From DASZWJ01 sp963813895 (GTDB lineage: Bacteria > Pseudomonadota > Gammaproteobacteria > JAURND01), in contig CAWFAS010000001.1 in assembly GCA_963813895.1 (NCBI GenBank), positions 124,001 to 188,000 on the forward strand: DNA of 64,000 nucleotides, written 5' to 3'. Every line of letters starts with the position of its first letter. Position 1 is the first letter of the stretch. Of the stretch, positions 55,687-63,606 are shown piece after piece. Under the pieces are notes generated by a model that was not told where the DNA came from, did no database searches, and worked only from the letters and a program-made list of their open reading frames with translations. The translations under genes were made by a program, and so were the position numbers.

Positions 55687-55817
55687 TAATGCCATCTGAT
55701 ACCATATTAAAATAAATTTATTAATTTGCTATAATGGTAATCATTTTTATTTACCTCCTAATTAATAAAAACAAACTGGGATTTACTTTGCGTGATTTTT
55801 TTTGGTGATATTTCTAT

Positions 55818-56291
55818 ATGAAAGGAAAAATTTATTTTGTACAAGTTAAAAGCGATGCGGAAATTTTAGAAGGCTATTTGATCTTCATTCAGTCTTTGGC
55901 TGATTTTTATTTAATAAATCCACACGAGATTATTATCGAGGAAAAATTAAAACATCTGGCATATGAGATTGAAATAGATGCTAACCTTCAGTCCCCCCTG
56001 CTCTGTTTAACTGATGAGCTACAAGTAATTAAATCGAATACACTGTCAAACAATTTTAGTTATTACGACAATAACCATTTTTTTTCTGTAGCTTACGAAA
56101 ATATTCCGCAGCCAACTCTGAGTAAAGCTCTCTTATTGGCTGATGGTCATCACAGAAGAGCAGCTTTATTAGATCCGGCAATTTTCAATCTGGTTCGACC
56201 CGTTCCAATTTTTAACTACTCCTCTTTATTTAAATCACGAGCCATTTGTTCATTACCAATCATTTCCCGCAACCAAATTGGTGGACATTAA
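55818..56291 (+). CDS. Small DUF1015-like protein
   Basis: 157 residues. The only recognisable block is ALLLADGHHRRAALLD, like the 'ADGHHRyeta' motif of DUF1015 (SerK-like kinases). DUF1015 proteins are about 400 residues, so this is a short relative or a condensed remnant. GGTGAT precedes the ATG weakly. No partner genes. Confidence 0.45.
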   Translation: MKGKIYFVQVKSDAEILEGYLIFIQSLADFYLINPHEIIIEEKLKHLAYEIEIDANLQSPLLCLTDELQVIKSNTLSNNFSYYDNNHFFSVAYENIPQPTLSKALLLADGHHRRAALLDPAIFNLVRPVPIFNYSSLFKSRAICSLPIISRNQIGGH

Positions 56292-56311
56292 ATTATCTTT
56301 CTTCTTATAGA

Positions 56312-56560
56312 GCTATCGGATGCACACATTTTTTTAGCCGCCAGAATTAGAGTACGTCGTCCCCGCTTTACCGAATTATCCTAAAATATCAGCCTATCAA
56401 GCGGGGATCCAGTGCCTAATTTTCAAATAAAGTGAAATAGCAATAAACAGTTATGACTGGCATTTGTGCGTTCCGTTGGAAAGGTGAGCACTAGATTCCT
56501 GCTTGATAGGCTGATATTTTAGGATAATTCGGTAAAGAAGGAACGACGTACTCAACTACT
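56312..56560. repeat. MITE-like element B, copy 2
   Basis: Begins GCTATCGGATGCACAC and carries the same 37-bp inverted pair (TTTACCGAATTATCCTAAAA … ) as copy 1 at 9010-9289, with the centre inverted. Its right outer end is missing, replaced by sequence leading into the small ORF's stop. Confidence 0.75.
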
Positions 56561-56567
56561 CTGACAC

Positions 56568-56849
56568 CTAAATTTCAAACGCTTCGAGTATAACAACAGC
56601 AATCACTGAGATGGGTAGTGAACCAGTACTTAGCCAATATAAAACGGGGAGAAGTGTAGCGAAAACGCGAGCGAAATCAGAGAGCAGCTTCATGTTTTTG
56701 TTGGATAAATTCTCAAATACACCTGAAGTTAAGGTGGCGAATAGAATGACTGCTGCTTGCAAAGCGACGATATAGCTGGACATGCTGCCCAGTCTTTCCA
56801 TTTCCCTTTCCATGTTCGGATGCATACTTACTAATCTGAAAGTGAACAC
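56568..56849 (-). CDS. Small membrane protein or fragment
   Basis: 93 residues with two hydrophobic segments (SSYIVALQAAVILFATLTSG and VFATLLPVLYWLSTGSLPIS), ending VVILEAFEI. The amino end FRLVSMHPNMEREMERLGSM is polar. Not recognised. The end shares codons and 17 bases with the PhzF-type remnant at 2712, suggesting both carry the same joined segment. Confidence 0.35.
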   Translation of the reverse strand: MFTFRLVSMHPNMEREMERLGSMSSYIVALQAAVILFATLTSGVFENLSNKNMKLLSDFARVFATLLPVLYWLSTGSLPISVIAVVILEAFEI

Positions 56850-56975
56850 ATATCACGAACCAATAATAATTTATACAATATTTAAATGTCAACCCGTTTC
56901 AATTTTTTTCAAAATAATCCTGTCAATGTCAAAAGGGTGAGTAGACCAGCGGAACTGCCCCTCTGGCCCCTCGCA

Positions 56976-57009
56976 GAACCGTACTTAACACTCTCGTGTT
57001 ATACGGCTC
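56976..57009 (-). ncRNA. Group II intron domain V
   Basis: The minus-strand hairpin GAGCCGTATAACACGAGAGT then GTTAAGTACGGTTC has the catalytic AGCCGT…ACGGTT stem, GAGA tetraloop and the two-base bulge expected of domain V, 34 bases in length. It lies 4 bases after the maturase stop. Confidence 0.85.
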
Positions 57010-57012
57010 CCA

Positions 57013-58266
57013 TTAAATGGACACAGTTGTAATACCTATTCTCCAATGCGCGAATAGACTCTTATGTTTCACCGCAAACTCCGCCATACACCTCGTTGCG
57101 TAGGTTTTCCGGTTCGCCAGCTTCGCATATTTCCTCATACTCCACATTGTGAGCGTTCGGTTAAATCTCTGGAATACTTTATTTAGCGCTGATTTGGTGA
57201 ATTTTCCATAATAGTTAATCCACCCTTGTATCTTTGGATTGAGCCACTTCGCCAGTTCTTGCAGACTTAGGTTGCTTTTGTTCCTTACATTCAGCTCCCT
57301 AATTTCCTGTGTAATGGCTTTTTCTGCTTTTGGACTTATTGCTGGTAGAAAACTTCCAAATATTTCTTTTGTCTTCCTGTTTTCTGCTCTCCTTACTCGA
57401 AATTCATATCCCAGAAATTCAAAGCTTGTATTGCCAGTATAGGCTTCCTTTCGACCGCCATCTTTGCAGTACACTATCTTTGTTTTCTCTGGATGTATTT
57501 CAAGCTTGCATTCCCTAAACCGCTGTTCAAGCTCACTTAACAAAGTCTCAGCCTGTTCTTTGGTTTTACAATGGCAGATTCCATCATCAGCATATCGACA
57601 CCACAGTGATTCTGGATGATACTTTGTCATCCATACATCAAAAACGTAGTGCAAATATAAATTACTTAGCAGCGGACTAATGACCCCGCCCTGGGGTGTT
57701 CCGGTATCCCTGCTTTTGACAGTTCCGTCCGGCAACTCCACGGGGGCTTTTATCCATCGCTCTAAATACAATAATATACATTTATTGTCGGTATGTTGAC
57801 GCACCGCTTTCATCAACAGATCATGGTCTATGTTGTCAAATAGCCCTTTTATATCAAACTCTATGAGCCAGTCGTAACTCCAGCACCGCTTTCGTGTGAC
57901 CCCTATAGCATCCAGCGCCGATTTGTTCGGTCTGTATCCATATGAGTCTTCCAAAAAGTGTGGCTCTACTAATGGTTCAAACATCAGCTTGATCGTCATT
58001 TGCGCTATTCTATCCGATACAGTCGGCACTCCAAGCAGTCTTGTTCCTCCCTGCTTCTTAGGGATTTCTACCCCTCTCACAGCTGGCGGAAAATAGCTGC
58101 CTGAGCTGAGTCTGTTCCAGATTTTGTATAGGTTCTTACTCAGTTTCTTATCAAAGTCGAGCAAGGATTCTCGGTCTATTCCAGCACCACCTTTGTTCTC
58201 TTTGACTCGTTGATAAGCCTCCCATACTAACCTCTTTGATATTACAAATGGTTTTGGTTTATCCAC
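57013..58266 (-). CDS. ltrA: Group II intron reverse transcriptase/maturase
   Basis: 417 residues. RT blocks follow in order: GGAGIDRESLLDFD, VRGVEIPKKQGGTRLLGVPT, YGYRPNKSALDAI, IEFDIKGLFDNIDHDLL, TGTPQGGVISPLLSN and the catalytic YADD (LWCRYADDGICHC). The maturase domain (GIIM) includes IQGWINYYGKF. No HNH endonuclease is present, as in many bacterial introns that insert during replication. It helps splice the host intron and copies it into DNA. Confidence 0.92.
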   Translation of the reverse strand: MDKPKPFVISKRLVWEAYQRVKENKGGAGIDRESLLDFDKKLSKNLYKIWNRLSSGSYFPPAVRGVEIPKKQGGTRLLGVPTVSDRIAQMTIKLMFEPLVEPHFLEDSYGYRPNKSALDAIGVTRKRCWSYDWLIEFDIKGLFDNIDHDLLMKAVRQHTDNKCILLYLERWIKAPVELPDGTVKSRDTGTPQGGVISPLLSNLYLHYVFDVWMTKYHPESLWCRYADDGICHCKTKEQAETLLSELEQRFRECKLEIHPEKTKIVYCKDGGRKEAYTGNTSFEFLGYEFRVRRAENRKTKEIFGSFLPAISPKAEKAITQEIRELNVRNKSNLSLQELAKWLNPKIQGWINYYGKFTKSALNKVFQRFNRTLTMWSMRKYAKLANRKTYATRCMAEFAVKHKSLFAHWRIGITTVSI

Positions 58267-58944
58267 TTCTTATCCTCTTTTCAAGTTCCGAAATTGACAA
58301 CCACATTTAACGCTGCCCCTTCGCTCCACTCCCATTACAGGAGTTTCATCACTACTACGAACAGCTCCGTCACAGTTTCTGGCATCGATACTCTCACTCT
58401 TGAGATTTTACCCCTTGAGTTTCTCTTTTTTGCATCCAGATAACTGCTTCCCGCAGTTCCACATTAAAGCCCAGGTTAGGCTCGTGCCATCTCTACGCCG
58501 AACGCCACATACTCAGTAAGCAGGTTGCCTGTATGTTTGTCCCAAAATATCTGGAAGATTTTGATTTTGACGTTACTTAGGTCTAACGACGCTTCAACAA
58601 TGGTTCAGTTTTATTCACCTTCCTAACCCCTACCTCGCCAGTTTTCCGCTGGCTTTACTTAACGCTCACTACCGTTTTCCTTGAACAGCAGCTTAAGTTG
58701 GTTTGTGACCGACTCCTGCAAGCAGATCACGGCGGGCCTTCCGCCATCTTTATTGTAGCTTTGCTACGGCGCACCCAAGACTTGACCCCTGGGTGATTCC
58801 TACAAGCGAATAGGCGTCAAGCATACCGCCATTTGGCATGATACGCCCCCCGATATAATTACTCAGATTGAAATCGTTAAAATATAGCTATAACATTGCG
58901 GTCACGAAAAAAGAGTCGCTACAAAAACTAAATGAGGTGCAGAA

Positions 58945-60066
58945 ATGGAAGAAAAAAAAAGTAATATAACGCAAGAAATTCAAGAATTGGAGAAAAAGGC
59001 AAGACAAGGAAGGGCGGATGCCCAATGTGAATTAGGCATGTACTATTTAACCCATAAACAGGAAGTTCGAGCATGGGTGTTTATTTCTGCTGCTGCGGTT
59101 GGAGGGGATTGTTTGGCTCAGCACGTGTTGGCTAGCAATTTGCGAAGTGGAGCAATATTAAATGCAGACCCAAATGTTCTCTGCTATGAATCTGCGCGAT
59201 GGTATAAAGAAGCCGCACTGCAAGGTGATCATATAGCCCAGCTTGAATTAGGGTACTGTTATAGTATGGGTTTGGGTGTAAAAAAAGATCCACTCGAAGC
59301 AGCCCGTTGGTATTTGCAGGCGGCTTTACTAGGTAACCTTAAGGCTTTCTTCAGATTGAGCGACTGTTGTTCGGATGAATCAATTAAATCAGCTTTAAGC
59401 CCAGCGATTGAACAAATTCCTTGGCGTTATGCTGAAATTGCCGAGAACGGAGATAAGCATGCCCAATACCTAATGGGTCGGTGCTATGCAGAAGGTCTTG
59501 GTGTTGGTGAGGATATTGAAAAAGCAAATAAATGGTATGCTCTGTCTGCGGCTCAAGGCTATGAACCGGCGATAGAGGACTTCAACCCACCTAAGAGTCA
59601 TATAACTTTATTTGAAGATAAATATGAAAAAATTAAAGAAAAAAATAATCCGTTTGAAGAGGAAATGACTTCACTTTATCCCAACTTAAAAAATTTCGAC
59701 AATGAAGGGGGCTATGTGCCAACCTTAACTCGAGGGCCAGGGTTAGCTGGGATTTTGAAAGAGGTTGTGAATGATAATCGTATTGTATCTCACATCGTTG
59801 AATATGATCATGTTGGAGAAGAAAAAAGGGTAATTCCAGAGCAAAAACCAGAGAAACTTGGCATAGCTGATTTGCCAGGCTTTTTTTCCTCGAGTTCGTC
59901 TAATCCTTCTTCATCCATCCCTTCGAGCGCTTCATCTTTGGTCTCATCTTCAAGCAGGATTAATTCAGACCAAACTCAAACTCCCCTGGCGCGGACCGCC
60001 AGCATAACCCTAAGTAAGCAGTCAGAAGTGGATGAAAACAAAGCTAAGACCCTGGGGGCAACATAG
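58945..60066 (+). CDS. Sel1-repeat protein with Ser-rich tail, effector-like
   Basis: 373 residues. About four Sel1 units lie at residues 20-215 (AQCELGMYYLTHKQEVRAWV, AQLELGYCYSMGLGVKKDPL, AQYLMGRCYAEGLGVGEDIE). Residues 315-350 are a poly-Ser tract (FFSSSSSNPSSSIPSSASSL). No signal peptide. GAGGTG lies 5-10 bases before the ATG. Sel1 proteins act in host-cell interactions in Legionella; the tail resembles those of other Ser-rich proteins here. Confidence 0.75.
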   Translation: MEEKKSNITQEIQELEKKARQGRADAQCELGMYYLTHKQEVRAWVFISAAAVGGDCLAQHVLASNLRSGAILNADPNVLCYESARWYKEAALQGDHIAQLELGYCYSMGLGVKKDPLEAARWYLQAALLGNLKAFFRLSDCCSDESIKSALSPAIEQIPWRYAEIAENGDKHAQYLMGRCYAEGLGVGEDIEKANKWYALSAAQGYEPAIEDFNPPKSHITLFEDKYEKIKEKNNPFEEEMTSLYPNLKNFDNEGGYVPTLTRGPGLAGILKEVVNDNRIVSHIVEYDHVGEEKRVIPEQKPEKLGIADLPGFFSSSSSNPSSSIPSSASSLVSSSSRINSDQTQTPLARTASITLSKQSEVDENKAKTLGAT

Positions 60067-60171
60067 CCATGGCAATCGCATTGGATTAAGCACTATAACC
60101 CCAATGGCGCTACCTTAAGCCAAAGTGCCAAAATCCGTACAATGGGCTGGGAAAGGAGGGGTCGAGTAAGC

Positions 60172-60250
60172 CCGTCGCATTACTGCGACGGTCTCCTCTA
60201 ATAATGTGGAGCTCCACATTATTAGAGGAGCGGTGGCTGGTAACAGCCAC
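60172..60250. repeat. Three adjacent perfect hairpins
   Basis: Hairpin 1 is CCGTCGCA-TTAC-TGCGACGG (60172-60191). Hairpin 2 is a 38-bp perfect palindrome from CTCCTCTAATAATGTGGAG to its inverse (60193-60230). Hairpin 3 is GTGGCTG-GTAA-CAGCCAC (60233-60250). No T-run follows. They occupy the 320-bp gap between two plus-strand genes and may end or process the first transcript. Confidence 0.7.
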
Positions 60251-60390
60251 TGCTTATCAGACCAATTCGAGATTCGAAATAAATTTCTCTCATAATATTA
60301 ATTTAATATAAACAGTGTAATCTTTCTCAAAAAATATAACAAAATTCGTTTAAAGGAAAACGCTAGACTTATATAGGTGAGATTATATTT

Positions 60391-61212
60391 ATGACTGTTT
60401 ACAAATTAGAGAATAAACCTACATTAACACTTCTTAATAAACCGAGAATTATTTATAAAAATAATTATAACGGTGACGTAGGCTTCTTATTGACTTACAT
60501 GATTAATACTCCAAACGATTTGCACAATCTTTTACGCGATTTGGATTCAGGTAAGCAAGATACTATGTGTCGCTTCGTTATTAATCCTAATGGCCAATTG
60601 ATAGTGGGAAGCGCTTCTGCCAGCCATAATCACTGTGATCTTTCCCCTTTAGCTATAACTGGCGGTTTTTTTGCTAAAATCCCTTTGGGTCAAAAGACTG
60701 GCATGCTTAATAAAAGCTTTTGTATCGATAATCAGGATTTTACACATGCGCCTAAAGGATTAGAGTCACTTTTGCCAGTAGCTCTCTACTTACGGGCTTT
60801 AGGAACAGAAAATTGTTTTTATTTTGTGGATGTTAACGCCAAAAACGAAGTCAATCAGTTAAATTTCTTGCTAGATTTAGTTTTTAAACTGCCAGTAGCG
60901 CATGCGCGCGAACTTTATAAAAATGGCTTTGGGGATTATCCTGAAATTCTGTTGCCTAGATCTATGATCTTTAAGCTTGCCCAAATTACGCGTCCTGAAC
61001 ACGCCGTCCAAATTGCTAAAGAAGAATTAGCAACAAGACGCACATCCTTTCTGTCCAGAAGCGAAAGCCATTTAGTTTTGAGTCCTGACGAGTGGCACGT
61101 TAAATTAAGAACCTTACCTGCCGGTAAATCTCGCCTGTTTAAAGAAGCTAACAAAAAAACAATATGCGGCTTACAGGAGTCTCCACAGGCTACTTTATTC
61201 AGCAAACTTTAA
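60391..61212 (+). CDS. Conserved-type protein of unknown function
   Basis: 273 residues. No family is recognised. It opens with TLTLLNKPRIIYKNNYNG, contains a Cys/His patch (NGQLIVGSASASHNHCDLSP) and a block PLGQKTGMLNKSFCIDN, and is otherwise mixed alpha/beta with a basic end. No signal peptide or membrane segment. The coding character is uniform and the start is supported by GGTGAG upstream. An effector or an orphan regulator is equally possible. Confidence 0.55.
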   Translation: MTVYKLENKPTLTLLNKPRIIYKNNYNGDVGFLLTYMINTPNDLHNLLRDLDSGKQDTMCRFVINPNGQLIVGSASASHNHCDLSPLAITGGFFAKIPLGQKTGMLNKSFCIDNQDFTHAPKGLESLLPVALYLRALGTENCFYFVDVNAKNEVNQLNFLLDLVFKLPVAHARELYKNGFGDYPEILLPRSMIFKLAQITRPEHAVQIAKEELATRRTSFLSRSESHLVLSPDEWHVKLRTLPAGKSRLFKEANKKTICGLQESPQATLFSKL

Positions 61213-61356
61213 AAGATTATAGGAATAGGCCAAAACTGAAATACTTAAGGGCTGTAATAATTGAAAAAAAGAAAATTTGAAGTTGCATAGTGTTCCATGA
61301 TCAAATAAATTTTTTTCGCGAAAAACAATACCAGGACTATGGACACCATGCGACTG

Positions 61357-61672
61357 TAAGTGGCTGATTATGCCATGCCTGGTTATTTAAACTTTTGTGC
61401 GTCCTGACTAAGTTAGTTCGCTCTCTTTATGAATCTGCGCTATGTTTGAGCTCAACCGTAGTTGATAAATTATTAGTAGCATCACTTGCATCCAAACTTT
61501 CATCAAAAGTCTGTAAATAGTGCCGCATTACAGGAATCATCTCAGGCTGCTGCCTGCTAAGAAATTAAAAGGCAGGAAAATTTATAGTTATGCTATCGTG
61601 AATACATTATTTGATTTTTCATTAGATAATGAAAAGATAATTTCTTTTCACAATTTTATGATGAGGTAGCGC
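61357..61672 (+). pseudogene. Remnants of a response-regulator-family gene
   Basis: Bases 61357-61387 repeat the phosphorylation-site stretch of the regulator at 41599 (GTGGCTGATTATGCCATGCC encodes VADYAMP). After 170 bp of unrecognised sequence, 61557-61672 encode KKLKGRKIYSYAIVNTLFDF, which matches 42643 onward. The order is the same as in the intact locus, so this is a deleted paralogous copy. Confidence 0.6.
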
Positions 61673-61760
61673 TGACACCATTAATCCTTAATATAGCGGC
61701 ATAGATCGTTCGCGTCTTGGGGGGGTTGTGTTGTGCGCTGTGAGGATAGGTGCCGCGCCT

Positions 61761-61915
61761 TACCTCTCCCTAACCCTCTCCCGCAAGGGGAGAGGGGATA
61801 CAGTGCTTTTAAAAAAATGGTAGCGAATTATTCAACAATGCCCCTTGCGGGAGAGGGGATACAGTGCCAGCCTAATTCTCGGCAGTATAATCTCCTCCCC
61901 CTTGCGGGGGCGCAC
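61761..61915. repeat. REP-like C/G-rich palindromes
   Basis: Inverted copies of CCCTCTCCCGCAAGGGGAGA and GCCCCTTGCGGGAGAGGGG and GATACAGTGC-flanked units occur three times in 150 bp. They lie between the regulator remnant and the ArsR promoter. A related stem follows the fic gene. Confidence 0.7.
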
Positions 61916-61960
61916 CTATCCTCAATGAGTATTATCTCTGAATAGCACTTATACACCATA

Positions 61961-61988
61961 TTGACATATCGCAAAAATACGATATGAT
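61961..61988 (+). promoter_or_regulatory. ArsR promoter with overlapping operator
   Basis: TTGACA (61961-61966), 16-base spacer, TATGAT (61983-61988). CATATCG (61965-61971) and CGATATG (61980-61986) are a perfect inverted repeat with an 8-base centre, covering both promoter boxes. This is the expected site for autorepression by the ArsR-type protein encoded 11 bases downstream. Confidence 0.75.
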
Positions 61989-61998
61989 GTTGCTCATC

Positions 61999-62295
61999 AT
62001 GAATATTATTCCTATCCTCAAAGCACTATCCAATGAAAAACGCCTTAAGATTTTGCTGTGGCTCAAAAATCCGGGCAAACATTTTTCCTCATTGCAATCT
62101 GACGTTGAAAAAGACGGTGTTTGTGTCGGTTTAATTGAGCAAAAAGTCGGGTTGTCACAATCCACTGTTTCACAATATTTGGCATTGTTGCAACAGGCTG
62201 GATTAATTACCACCGAACGTAAAGGACAGTGGACATTTTGTAAGCGTAATGAGAAATCCATTCAAGCGCTGATTGAGGCACTAAAAAAGTTATAA
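61999..62295 (+). CDS. ArsR-family winged-helix repressor
   Basis: About 98 residues. SNEKRLKILLWLKNPGKHF, then the recognition helix LSQSTVSQYLALLQQAGL and the wing TTERKGQWTFCKRNE. ArsR proteins release DNA on binding metal or other ligands. Two Cys (VCVGL, TFCKR) are present but not as the arsenic CVC box. The ATG at 61984 lies in the -10 box, so the start is 61999 and the message is nearly leaderless. The MFS gene follows after 32 bp and is the likely target. Confidence 0.85.
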   Translation: MNIIPILKALSNEKRLKILLWLKNPGKHFSSLQSDVEKDGVCVGLIEQKVGLSQSTVSQYLALLQQAGLITTERKGQWTFCKRNEKSIQALIEALKKL

Positions 62296-62327
62296 ATTTT
62301 TATTTTATTAATTGATAAGCACTAACC

Positions 62328-63551
62328 ATGAATATAAAACCCATCCATCAGCACCGACTAAACCAAAAAGAACCACACATACTCATTTTGATTGTGATGA
62401 GTTCTTTCGCCTCAATGGGTGCAATTATTTTTGCGCCTGCCTTACCAGAAATAGCCCAATATTTTCATATTTCACAAGGGCATAGCCAACTAACCATTAC
62501 TTTATTTTTATTGGGCTATGCCATCGGACAACTTATCTATGGGCCATTAGCTAATCGCTTTGGTAGAAAACCTGCATTTTTTATAGGCATTGCGATAGCG
62601 ACACTGGGGTCGTTGATCAGTATTGGTTCAGAACCGCTGCACTCTTTTACTGCGCTCATTATTGGTCGTATGCTCGAAGCGTTAGGATCGAGTGCGGGAC
62701 TTGCTATTTCTTTTACCATCATCGGCGATCATTATTATCCTGAGCAGGCACGTCGCATTGTGGCTTATCTCATGCTTGCTTTTGCTATTGTACCGGGTAT
62801 AGCGACATTTATTGGCGGCGTGCTGGTGACCCATTTTCATTGGATTAGCTGCTTTTATTTTCTGCTAATTTATGGCTTATTGCTAATTATCCCAGCCGCA
62901 CGACTTGCAGAAACAGCAAAAGAACTCAAGGCAAATGCTTTGCATTTTGGTCAAATCATTCACAATTACAGTGTTGCTATAAAAAACAAGCAACTCATTA
63001 ATACCACTCTTTTCTTTGGATTATCTGGGGTATGTGTTTATCTTTATGTCGCCAGCAGCCCCTTTATCGCCATCACCTATTTACAACTATCGCCACAGAG
63101 CTATGGCCTAGTTGGGCTCATTCCTTTTCTAGGCACCGCACTAGGGTCTATCGTTTCCGCTCCATTATCTTCAATATTATCTGCAAAGAGCTTGATGAGG
63201 GCGGGGTTAATTATTAATGCGATTTCAGCACTATTACTCGCATTGTTTTTTTATCTTGGCGCGATTAATTTAACTATCCTGATTTTATGTGGTTTTATTT
63301 TAATGTTTGGAAATTGCCTGGTGGTCGGAAGTGGTGCCAGCATTGCTACCGCAACTGCCGAAGACAAGGCGAATGCATCAGCCATGATGAATTTTATTAA
63401 TGTGGGCATGGTGATGTTAGGCACATGTATTTTGGCATTTTTGCCTGGCTCACCCATCGTCAAATTACCGGTCATGTTTTTGCTGACTATTATTTTGATG
63501 TGTATTATATGGCTACTTTTAATCGCCAAAAGAAACCAGCAATCGAAGTAG
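62328..63551 (+). CDS. Bcr/CflA-type MFS drug exporter
   Basis: 407 residues, 12 membrane helices. FAPALPEIAQYF in the first loop, motif A GPLANRFGRKPAFFIG between helices 2 and 3, and GRMLEALGSSAGLAISFTII (motif C region with 'r..qa.G') place it in the Bcr/CflA branch (drug/sulphonamide/bicyclomycin type export). It is co-transcribed with the ArsR-type repressor. Confidence 0.87.
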   Translation: MNIKPIHQHRLNQKEPHILILIVMSSFASMGAIIFAPALPEIAQYFHISQGHSQLTITLFLLGYAIGQLIYGPLANRFGRKPAFFIGIAIATLGSLISIGSEPLHSFTALIIGRMLEALGSSAGLAISFTIIGDHYYPEQARRIVAYLMLAFAIVPGIATFIGGVLVTHFHWISCFYFLLIYGLLLIIPAARLAETAKELKANALHFGQIIHNYSVAIKNKQLINTTLFFGLSGVCVYLYVASSPFIAITYLQLSPQSYGLVGLIPFLGTALGSIVSAPLSSILSAKSLMRAGLIINAISALLLALFFYLGAINLTILILCGFILMFGNCLVVGSGASIATATAEDKANASAMMNFINVGMVMLGTCILAFLPGSPIVKLPVMFLLTIILMCIIWLLLIAKRNQQSK

Positions 63552-63566
63552 AGTTGTTTTTTCTTA

Positions 63567-63606
63567 AGCTCTGTACAATAATAAGTTATTGTTTTACAGA
63601 GCCTTA
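63567..63606. repeat. MITE-like element A, collapsed copy
   Basis: AAGCTCTGTACAATAATAA joined directly to TTATTGTTTTACAGAGCCT: only the two ends of the element at 8781-8962 remain. The stop codon of the peptidase gene on the other strand lies inside it. Confidence 0.7.

Larger units (their letters stand above)
56937..58774 (-). mobile_element. Group II intron with maturase ORF
   Basis: About 1838 bases on the minus strand. The 5' end is GTGCGCC at 58774, preceded by GTCAAGTCTTGG. The maturase ORF lies in the downstream part and the domain V hairpin follows it. The 3' end is TCTACTCAC near 56937. Boundaries are by consensus and could be off by a few bases. The intron is probably mobile: the reverse transcriptase is intact. 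Confidence 0.75.
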
